Source: Cellvibrionales bacterium UBA4435
Lineage (GTDB): Bacteria; Pseudomonadota; Gammaproteobacteria; Pseudomonadales; Porticoccaceae
Assembly (NCBI GenBank): GCA_002390525.1
Contig: DGPR01000012.1
Coordinates: 2,833-14,497 of the forward strand
Direction of reading: 5' to 3'
Length of the DNA stretch: 11,665 nt
Made by a program: the position numbers and the translations under genes
Shown: positions 6,334 through 11,665 of the stretch, in pieces
Layout of the letters: each line of letters starts with the position of its first letter
How positions within the stretch are numbered: position 1 is the first letter of the stretch
Notes under the pieces: model-generated
Database searches by the model: none
The model's input: only the letters and a program-made list of their open reading frames with translations
Told to the model about the DNA's origin: nothing

Positions 6334-7383
6334 TTATTCGCCTGAAACTTCTTTTTCTTCTTCACCAGCAAAGGTTATTTCATTTACTAATTTTTTAGTC
6401 ACATCTTTCAGGAGTCCACCAACAACCTTTTCATACTTAACTGGATCAATACGCAGGTCATAAGATCGAAGATTTTCGTTCTTTTCTGATAATGTTGAAA
6501 TCCAGTCCATAGCCTTTCCTCCAAAATCAAGGGCTTGGGACTTAAGATTTGTATCACTAGGACTTGTTTTTTGTTTTAATTGTTTTGTCGGAGATGTGCT
6601 AGCAGCTCTCTTGAGGATTCCAACTTTTGAGGAACTTTTAACAGATTTTCCTAATTTAACATTCACAACAGGGCTTGGACAATATCCCTCACATTTCGAT
6701 GCCTGCAATCCAAAAAACTGCATCCGAGATCCTTTGACAACAGATATCTTTTGTTCGACATCTATACTGTAAGGAGATTGAGATCTAGGATCAATTTTTT
6801 TGTCAATATGAGACACATATAAAGTTATATTCATAACCGAAGCATTCATCTCATCCATAATTTTGCTGATTTGCTTACCTCTACTCTCATCTAAACTAGA
6901 TGATCTCATCCCTGTTGGCGATACAGATTTTGCTGCTGGACCAAAAACTGTCTCTTTAAGCTCTATCAATCCTGGATTTGTGAAGCTAGCATAAGTTGGA
7001 GAGCTAATTAAAGACTCAATCGGAAGTATCTCGATACCTTGTTTTTTGATCTGTAATATAAAGTCTTCATAAGCTTCATCTGTAATCTTTTGCATCAATT
7101 TATCTGATAACTTCAGTATCTTTGATTTTATTATCTCTTTTTCTGCTCCAACCTTGGTGTGTACAGGGTTGTTTTTGTTGTAGAAAATAACCTCAAAATA
7201 AGGAACTACAGCTCGATTTTCTAACTTAATGGTATTTTTATCCCCAGACATTTCTATGCTTTTTGGAGGAGGAAGAGGCATAGATGTCTTTTCTTTTATG
7301 AATGAAGTCAAATATTCTGAATCTTTTAAAGCTGAACATGAGGACATCAAAAGGACAAGTAGAGATATTGCAATTAAGTGCAT
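6334..7383 (-). CDS. Predicted lipoprotein of unknown function
   Basis: I do not recognise this 349-residue protein. The N-terminus is a lipoprotein signal: MHLIAISLLVLLMSSC, with Cys16 the likely lipidated residue. Met at -3 is unusual for a lipobox, while Ser-Ser at -2 and -1 is fine. The residue after Cys is Ser, which favours the outer membrane. An aromatic-rich strand (VVPYFEVIFYNKNN, 59-72) is followed by helical stretches (about 80-118), then a beta-like region ending in FFGLQASKCEGYC. C231 and C235 form a CX3C pair, the only cysteines besides Cys16, so a disulfide is possible in the periplasm. Residues 245-285 are Ser/Lys-rich and probably disordered. The tail is acidic (EEEKEVSGE). 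AAAGG lies 10 bp before the ATG. It stands alone on the minus strand between the GFA gene and ubiE. Confidence 0.75.
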   Translation of the reverse strand: MHLIAISLLVLLMSSCSALKDSEYLTSFIKEKTSMPLPPPKSIEMSGDKNTIKLENRAVVPYFEVIFYNKNNPVHTKVGAEKEIIKSKILKLSDKLMQKITDEAYEDFILQIKKQGIEILPIESLISSPTYASFTNPGLIELKETVFGPAAKSVSPTGMRSSSLDESRGKQISKIMDEMNASVMNITLYVSHIDKKIDPRSQSPYSIDVEQKISVVKGSRMQFFGLQASKCEGYCPSPVVNVKLGKSVKSSSKVGILKRAASTSPTKQLKQKTSPSDTNLKSQALDFGGKAMDWISTLSEKNENLRSYDLRIDPVKYEKVVGGLLKDVTKKLVNEITFAGEEEKEVSGE

Positions 7384-7557
7384 TTTTTATGTGCCTTTAA
7401 ATTTTTTAAGGTGATTAATTAAATTTTATTATAGTAACATACCAATTTACTTATCATTATAAGATATTAAGCGCATAAAATTAATGGTTGTAAAGAAAAT
7501 TGAAATCGAATTTAGTGGAAATAAATAATAATGGCTAAATCGTCAATCAAAACCACA

Positions 7558-7586
7558 GGGACACTCGATCACAGCAGGTGTATAAT
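7558..7586 (+). promoter_or_regulatory. Predicted sigma-70 promoter for ubiE
   Basis: GGGACA (7558-7563, 4 of 6 to TTGACA) is separated by exactly 17 bp from a perfect TATAAT (7581-7586). Transcription would start near 7593, about 23 bases before the ubiE ATG. It is the best promoter candidate in the 232-bp gap; the rest of the gap is AT-rich with no other structure I can support. Confidence 0.5.
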
Positions 7587-7615
7587 AAATTTTTCTGACA
7601 AAATATATTTTTATA

Positions 7616-8365
7616 ATGAAAGATAATAAAACAACACATTTTGGTTTTAAAAAAGTTCCTGTTGGAGAAAAGGCATCTAAAGTTGCTGATGTATTTCACT
7701 CTGTATCCGGGAAATATGACCTGATGAACGACTTGATGTCTGGTGGCGTTCACAGATTATGGAAGCGCTATGCTATCAGCTTATCAGGGGTTAGAGCTGG
7801 CCAGTCAGTTTTAGATGTTGCCGGTGGTACGGGTGATCTGGCTGCTCAATTTTCAAAAATAGTAGGTAGTAATGGTAAAGTTGTCTTAGTTGATATCAAT
7901 GAGTCTATGTTAAAAATTGGGCGAGATAAATTAATCGATATGGGCTGCTCAAACCAAGTTTTTTATGCACTAGGTGATGCTCAAAATTTGCCGTTCCCAG
8001 ATGATACATTTGATTGTTTAACCATTGCTTTTGGTCTAAGGAATGTGACTGATAAAGATATGGCCCTTAAGTCCATGTATCGTGTCCTCAAGCCAGGCGG
8101 CAGATTATTAATATTAGAGTTCTCCAAACCGTCTAATTCACTCCTAAAAAAAGCATATGATTTTTATTCATTTAACTTACTCCCAAAAATTGGAAAATAT
8201 GTAGCAAATGATTCTGAGAGCTATCAATATTTAGCAGAATCAATACGTATGCATCCAGATCAGTCCACACTGGAAGATATGATGATACGAGCTAATTTCT
8301 CGAGCACAGAATACTATGATATGACTGGTGGGATTGTTTGCCTTCACAGGGGTTTTAAAGCTTGA
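7616..8365 (+). CDS. ubiE: UbiE, ubiquinone/menaquinone C-methyltransferase
   Basis: A SAM-dependent enzyme that methylates the ring carbon of 2-polyprenyl-6-methoxybenzoquinol in ubiquinone synthesis (and demethylmenaquinol where menaquinone is made). The 249-residue length is normal. The family-specific N-terminus is present ([19 protein letters not shown], 9-27, then [20 protein letters not shown]). The SAM-binding motif I is [11 protein letters not shown] (65-75). [14 protein letters not shown] and FGLRNV follow, then [15 protein letters not shown]. The C-terminus ends in the typical [14 protein letters not shown]. No clear Shine-Dalgarno precedes the ATG, and the predicted leader is short. 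It heads the ubiE-ubiJ-ubiB run; its stop overlaps the ubiJ start. There is no sign of a menaquinone pathway in the window, so the ubiquinone role is the safer one. Confidence 0.97.
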   Translation: MKDNKTTHFGFKKVPVGEKASKVADVFHSVSGKYDLMNDLMSGGVHRLWKRYAISLSGVRAGQSVLDVAGGTGDLAAQFSKIVGSNGKVVLVDINESMLKIGRDKLIDMGCSNQVFYALGDAQNLPFPDDTFDCLTIAFGLRNVTDKDMALKSMYRVLKPGGRLLILEFSKPSNSLLKKAYDFYSFNLLPKIGKYVANDSESYQYLAESIRMHPDQSTLEDMMIRANFSSTEYYDMTGGIVCLHRGFKA

Positions 8366-9054
8366 TTCTAAATTTTATGGTAAAAATATTTTCTAGGCTC
8401 ACCAAGGATTCTGAAATAAAAGCGCTTGAGTCGTTAGTAAATAAAGCTATGGACTATGATCCCTCTACTCAATCTGGCTTTAGAGATTTGCATGGGAGAG
8501 TCATCAAAATAAAATGTATGGCCCCTAAACTATCGTTGTATATTTTATTCAAAAAGGAGTCAGTTCAATTAAAAAAACAATATGAAGATTTCGTAGATCT
8601 AAAACTTACTGGGACTGCTCTGTCTTTTGGGGCTTTTTCTATTAATGTAGATGAACAAGTATCATTTTTCGATTCCGGTATAGATGTTTCTGGTGATCAA
8701 GAAGTGTTAAGCCAGCTTCAAAAACTACTCAAGAATTTAGATATCGATTGGGAGGCTGCGCTCTCTGACATAATTGGAGATATTCCTGCATATGCAATTG
8801 GGAGATCAGTCAGGTCATCTCTTCAATGGAAGAGAAATATACTTAAACGAACCACTGAAGTGGCTGTTGAATTCGGACAGGAAGAAATCCAAATAATACC
8901 AAGCCCTGTGGAAGCTATTGATTTTGCTGATTCCGTCAAAAAAATTCAAAATGAAGTTGAGCGTCTTAATCTTAAGGTTAATAAGCTTACAACTAAACTT
9001 AATAATTCAGTCCCAAGCAAAACTATCATCCTGGGTGAAGAAGGGGTGAATTAA
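8362..9054 (+). CDS. ubiJ: UbiJ, SCP2-domain ubiquinone biosynthesis accessory factor
   Basis: UbiJ is known to scaffold the soluble ubiquinone-synthesis complex and bind the lipid intermediates. The 230-residue protein is somewhat longer than the E. coli one (about 201). It has an SCP2-type fold (about 22-122), a helical middle with [15 protein letters not shown] (139-153), and a C-terminal heptad-like helix (about 186-214, [20 protein letters not shown]), the usual UbiJ coiled coil. Sequence similarity is loose, so the call rests on fold pattern plus position between ubiE and ubiB. Start: a TTG at 8362 overlaps the ubiE stop (TTGA) with AGGGG 9 bp upstream; the ATG at 8377 has no ribosome site. 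The overlap suggests coupling, but the ATG would remove only five residues. Confidence 0.85.
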   Translation: MILNFMVKIFSRLTKDSEIKALESLVNKAMDYDPSTQSGFRDLHGRVIKIKCMAPKLSLYILFKKESVQLKKQYEDFVDLKLTGTALSFGAFSINVDEQVSFFDSGIDVSGDQEVLSQLQKLLKNLDIDWEAALSDIIGDIPAYAIGRSVRSSLQWKRNILKRTTEVAVEFGQEEIQIIPSPVEAIDFADSVKKIQNEVERLNLKVNKLTTKLNNSVPSKTIILGEEGVN

Positions 9055-9060
9055 AGAATA

Positions 9061-10668
9061 ATGAAAATTAATCGATTAACTACAATTATTGGTGTATGTA
9101 TTCGCTACCGTCTCGATACTTTTATCAAGAAAGGCAAGCTCCCTTATAGATTAAGAATGTTACTGTTGTTCACAAAAATATTTCCTAAGGCTAAAAAAAC
9201 TAGAGGGGAAAGACTAAGATGTGCTCTTGAGAGTCTCGGGCCTATATTCGTAAAATTTGGGCAACTCCTTTCCACAAGACCAGACTTAATTCCCCCAGAT
9301 ATCTGTAGTGAACTAAGTAGACTTCAGGATGATGTTCCTCCCTTTGATAACGAAGTTTTCATGAGTATCGTAGAAGAAGCCCTTGGTAAAAAAATTAGTG
9401 ATCTTTTCTTAAGTTTTGACCGCCAGCCACTCGCCTCAGCATCAGTTGCACAAGTCCACTCTGCTGTATTACCAAATGGTGAAAAGGTGGTAGTAAAAGT
9501 TATTCGGCCGGGTATTGAGCGCATCATAGAACAAGATATTGAACTAATGCTTTCTATAGCTAAATGGTTAGAAAATAATACTTTAGATGGACGAAGAATG
9601 AAGCTTACAGAAATAGTAAGTGATTATAAAATAACAATTTTTGATGAATTAAATTTACAAAGAGAAGCGGCTAATGCTTCTATGCTCAGACGTAACTTCC
9701 AAGACTCCACAATGCTGTATGTCCCCAGTATTTATTGGGAGCACACCAATCAAAAGGTTATGGTCATGGAGCGAATTTATGCTGCACCTGTAACCGATAT
9801 AGCTACATTAAGAAAACATGATGTTGATTTTAAGATTTTGGCTGAAAGAGGTGTTGAAATATTTTTTATGCAAGTTTTTGAGCATAATTTTTTTCATGCT
9901 GATATGCATCCGGGAAATATTTTTGTTGACTATAGCAAGCCGAAAGAGCCTAAGTATTTAGCAATAGACTGTGCAATTATAGGGACTCTTTCAGATGCTG
10001 ATCAGTATTATCTAGCAAGAAACTTACTAGCTATTTTTCGACGCGATTATAAGCAGGTTGCAGAATTACATATTTTATCTGGCTGGGTTCCCGAAGAAAC
10101 TAATGTAGGTGACTTTACCGCAGCTATCAGATCGGTGTGTGAGCCTATTTTTGGCCTCCCATTAAAGGAAATTTCATTTGGTTATCTTTTGGTTAGCCTA
10201 TTTCAAACTGCTCGACGGTTTGATATGGAAGTTCAGCCATCTCTGGTGTTGCTCCAGAAGACACTGCTTAATATTGAAGGACTAGGTCGCCAGTTATACC
10301 CTGATCTAGATTTATGGGAAACAGCTCACCCTTTTCTTGAACGTTGGCTTAAGAATAGATTTAAACCAAAGGCCTTTATAGAGAAGTTAAAACGATATGG
10401 TCCTGAGTGGTTAGAGCAATTACCGCAGATACCGCAGATGATTTTTCAAAATCTAGAAAATATTCAAAAAAATAATAAAAAATCTGGGGAACTCGTTCCA
10501 ATAAAGTCTAAACCAAAAAAGTTTGTTTTTTATCGCTGGATTGGCTTCACTTTTATTGGAGGCGGTCTCAGTTTGGGCTTTTCAGATTGGGTAGAGATAA
10601 CAAATAATATCCCCCAAAATAGTCTACTACTTGTTGGAATTGGATTATTAATACTACTTTTAAAGTAG
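9061..10668 (+). CDS. ubiB: UbiB, atypical kinase/ATPase of ubiquinone synthesis
   Basis: A membrane-bound protein-kinase-like ATPase (ABC1/ADCK/COQ8 family) needed for ubiquinone synthesis, thought to help extract lipid intermediates for the UbiJ/UbiK complex. The 535-residue length is close to the E. coli protein (546). The family KxGQ motif is KFGQ (65-68). The Ala-rich loop is ASASVAQ (125-131), with the ATP-site Lys K146 in VVVKV. HADMHPGN (279-286) is the catalytic loop. The metal-binding motif reads AIDCAIIG, with D303 present but Ala at 305 where a Gly is usual (DFG, or DCG in E. coli). Two hydrophobic helices close the protein (about 497-512 and 520-534), the normal membrane anchor. 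It starts 6 bp after ubiJ. Confidence 0.97.
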   Translation: MKINRLTTIIGVCIRYRLDTFIKKGKLPYRLRMLLLFTKIFPKAKKTRGERLRCALESLGPIFVKFGQLLSTRPDLIPPDICSELSRLQDDVPPFDNEVFMSIVEEALGKKISDLFLSFDRQPLASASVAQVHSAVLPNGEKVVVKVIRPGIERIIEQDIELMLSIAKWLENNTLDGRRMKLTEIVSDYKITIFDELNLQREAANASMLRRNFQDSTMLYVPSIYWEHTNQKVMVMERIYAAPVTDIATLRKHDVDFKILAERGVEIFFMQVFEHNFFHADMHPGNIFVDYSKPKEPKYLAIDCAIIGTLSDADQYYLARNLLAIFRRDYKQVAELHILSGWVPEETNVGDFTAAIRSVCEPIFGLPLKEISFGYLLVSLFQTARRFDMEVQPSLVLLQKTLLNIEGLGRQLYPDLDLWETAHPFLERWLKNRFKPKAFIEKLKRYGPEWLEQLPQIPQMIFQNLENIQKNNKKSGELVPIKSKPKKFVFYRWIGFTFIGGGLSLGFSDWVEITNNIPQNSLLLVGIGLLILLLK

Positions 10669-10669
10669 T
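10653..10669. repeat. Inverted repeat over the ubiB stop codon
   Basis: ACTACTTT and AAAGTAGT flank a single T, giving a possible 7-bp stem with a 3-base loop. The ubiB TAG (10666-10668) lies in its 3' arm. A short T-run (CTCCTTTT) follows within 7 bp, so it could be a weak intrinsic terminator; the low GC content argues that it leaks. Confidence 0.4.
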
Positions 10670-10690
10670 GCTCCTTTTAATAATTATATA

Positions 10691-10710
10691 CTCCTAGAAT
10701 ATTTAGGAGG
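10691..10710 (+). promoter_or_regulatory. Hairpin that buries the hisI Shine-Dalgarno
   Basis: CTCCTA (10691-10696) pairs with TAGGAG (10704-10709), extended inward by a G-T and an A-T pair, leaving a 3-base loop. The 3' arm contains the Shine-Dalgarno AGGAGG (10705-10710). A second CTCCT at 10671-10675 could pair with the same site. If the RNA folds this way, hisI translation would be held down, although tail-to-head readthrough by ribosomes or a trans factor could open it. The site is only 2 bp before the first ATG, closer than usual. Confidence 0.5.
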
Positions 10711-10712
10711 AA

Positions 10713-11138
10713 ATGAATATTGCTGTTATAGGAACAGATGTCATAATGTTAACTATGAATAAATTTCTTAATGACATTATGTGGACTGACGATGGCCTAT
10801 TTCCCGTTATAGTTCAAGACGACACCTCAAGTAGAGTGCTCATGTTTGCTTGGATGAATAGGGAAGCATTAGAGCTCACAGTGAGAGAACAACGTACAGT
10901 TTTCTGGTCTCGATCTAGAAAAAAATTATGGCGTAAAGGAGAAGAATCGGGGCATATACAATATATAAAAGAAATTCGCCTAGACTGTGATGGTGATGTA
11001 TTAATTATAAAAGTTGAGCAAGTAGGTGGGATATCTTGTCATACAGGCAGAACGTCATGCTTCTATAAAGTTTTAAAAAATAATGAATGGACAAGCATCG
11101 ACCCTGTTATTAAGGATCCAAAAGAGATTTATAAATGA
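10713..11138 (+). CDS. hisI: HisI, phosphoribosyl-AMP cyclohydrolase
   Basis: Opens the adenine ring of phosphoribosyl-AMP, step 3 of histidine synthesis, in the cytosol. The conserved body covers [45 protein letters not shown], then LDCDGD (90-95) and [14 protein letters not shown]92, C109 and C116 are the zinc cysteines; D91, D93 and D95 bind the second metal. The start is uncertain. ATG at 10713 has a perfect AGGAGG only 2 bp before it and gives 141 residues, with a 14-residue extension ([14 protein letters not shown]) not usual for the family. The family-like start is ATG at 10755 (MNKFLND), which has no ribosome site. HisI is separate from HisE here, unlike the HisIE fusion of E. coli. 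The stop overlaps hisE. Confidence 0.95.
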   Translation: MNIAVIGTDVIMLTMNKFLNDIMWTDDGLFPVIVQDDTSSRVLMFAWMNREALELTVREQRTVFWSRSRKKLWRKGEESGHIQYIKEIRLDCDGDVLIIKVEQVGGISCHTGRTSCFYKVLKNNEWTSIDPVIKDPKEIYK

Positions 11139-11470
11139 ATATTGATGTGTTGAGCGAACTGACTGAGATCATTGAAGATCGGAAAAAATCTGACCCTGCA
11201 GACTCTTATGTAGCATCGCTAAATCACCAAGGATTAAATAAGATTTTAGAGAAACTTGGTGAAGAGAGTGTTGAAACTCTTTTGGCTGCTCGTGATGCAG
11301 AGCAAAGTGGAAACACCGAAAAACTCGTCTATGAAACAGCAGACCTTTGGTTCCACTCATTGGTTATGCTCTCTTATTTAGGTGAAGACGCGTCTTCTGT
11401 GCTCAAAGAATTGGAACGAAGATTTGCTCTATCTGGTCTTGAAGAAAAAAGACAACGTAAAAAGAAATAG
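11135..11470 (+). CDS. hisE: HisE, phosphoribosyl-ATP pyrophosphatase
   Basis: Hydrolyses phosphoribosyl-ATP to phosphoribosyl-AMP and pyrophosphate, step 2 of histidine synthesis; its product is the substrate of HisI. The 111-residue all-alpha MazG-like protein carries the metal-binding acidic motif EKLGEESVE (39-47) and ETADLWFH (67-74). SYVASL near the start and LERRFALSG near the end are typical. The tail is very basic (EEKRQRKKK). Its ATG overlaps the hisI TGA (ATGA), so the two are translationally coupled. No other his genes are in the window; in this group they commonly lie elsewhere. Confidence 0.96.
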   Translation: MNIDVLSELTEIIEDRKKSDPADSYVASLNHQGLNKILEKLGEESVETLLAARDAEQSGNTEKLVYETADLWFHSLVMLSYLGEDASSVLKELERRFALSGLEEKRQRKKK

Positions 11471-11512
11471 AAATTTAGCTAGGATGATTTAAATAAAAAA
11501 AGAGAAGCTACT

Positions 11513-11665
11513 ATGATACCTGGATGGCAAGAATTACTGATTATCTTAGTCATAATTGCAATAATTTTTGGAACCAAAAAATTACGTAATATAGGCTCTG
11601 ATTTAGGAGGCGCTGTTAAGGGTTTTAAAGACTCAGTGTCTAATGATGTGTCAAGCAAAGATAGC
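11513..11665 (+). CDS. tatA: TatA, twin-arginine translocase subunit (partial)
   Basis: The first 51 codons are in the window; the 3' end is cut off. TatA forms the variable-size channel component of the Tat pathway, which exports folded proteins across the inner membrane. The visible part shows the classic layout: a short N-terminus (MIPGWQ), one transmembrane helix ([14 protein letters not shown], 7-20), the FGTKKL hinge, then the amphipathic helix ([18 protein letters not shown]). The conserved Phe-Gly of the hinge and the SDLGxAxKGFK block are both intact. It starts 42 bp after hisE, with AGAGAAG upstream as a modest Shine-Dalgarno. In this neighbourhood tatB and tatC are expected next. 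TatA rather than TatB is indicated by the FGxKKL hinge and by position. Confidence 0.93.
   Translation, partial: MIPGWQELLIILVIIAIIFGTKKLRNIGSDLGGAVKGFKDSVSNDVSSKDS

Noticed and set aside
5964..6371. A 135-codon minus-strand frame across the GFA gene and into the lipoprotein gene
   Set aside because: The plus-strand GFA protein has all its conserved cysteines, so this is its shadow.
7531..7626. A 31-codon frame starting with ATG that runs across the ubiE start, resembling a leader peptide
   Set aside because: The predicted promoter TATAAT lies inside it, so the ubiE transcript would not contain its start, and the translation shows no recognisable pattern.

Overview
The window is an AT-rich stretch of a bacterial chromosome, most likely from a gammaproteobacterium. 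Three things point there: the protein families (E. coli-type CysE, HslVU, UbiE/UbiJ/UbiB, SmrA), separate hisI and hisE genes followed by tatA, and a gene order matching the one I recall from Pseudomonas (SPOR protein - hslV - hslU - DUF971 - [variable] - ubiE - ubiJ - ubiB - hisI - hisE - tatA). I cannot name a genus. No tRNA, rRNA, CRISPR, transposase or phage gene was seen, and the coding sequence looks intact apart from the two genes cut by the window edges.

Layout. 3-242 (+) is the 3' end of a SPOR-domain cell-division-type protein. 267-2870 (-) holds smrA, cysE, an M15 zinc peptidase gene and a LEA-type lipoprotein gene; read in their own direction the order is lipoprotein, peptidase, cysE, smrA. 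This block sits between the SPOR gene and hslV, which are neighbours in the canonical order. 2871-3106 is a divergent control region with a good match to a sigma-32 heat-shock promoter facing hslV. 3107-5441 (+) is hslV-hslU-DUF971. 5508-6303 (+) is an overlapping pair: a membrane-anchored glutaredoxin-like protein and a GFA-family zinc protein. 6334-7383 (-) is a lipoprotein I do not recognise. 7384-7615 is intergenic, with a sigma-70-like promoter. 7616-11470 (+) is the compact run ubiE-ubiJ-ubiB-hisI-hisE, followed by the start of tatA, which runs off the window.

How the genes fit together. HslV and HslU form the two-part ATP-dependent protease, and the predicted heat-shock promoter fits that role. 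UbiE, UbiJ and UbiB are a C-methyltransferase, a lipid-binding scaffold and an atypical kinase/ATPase of ubiquinone synthesis, so the cell respires with ubiquinone. HisI and HisE catalyse steps 3 and 2 of histidine synthesis. TatA belongs to the twin-arginine export system. CysE starts cysteine synthesis; the nearby glutaredoxin-like and GFA proteins are also thiol-related, but a functional link is only an inference.

Most of the window is conserved housekeeping sequence, and I see no convincing new multi-gene system. The points most worth a second look are a hairpin that buries the hisI ribosome binding site, the missing C-terminal tail of CysE, an Asp-Cys-Ala in place of the usual Asp-x-Gly in UbiB, the unrecognised lipoprotein, and the inserted reverse-strand block.
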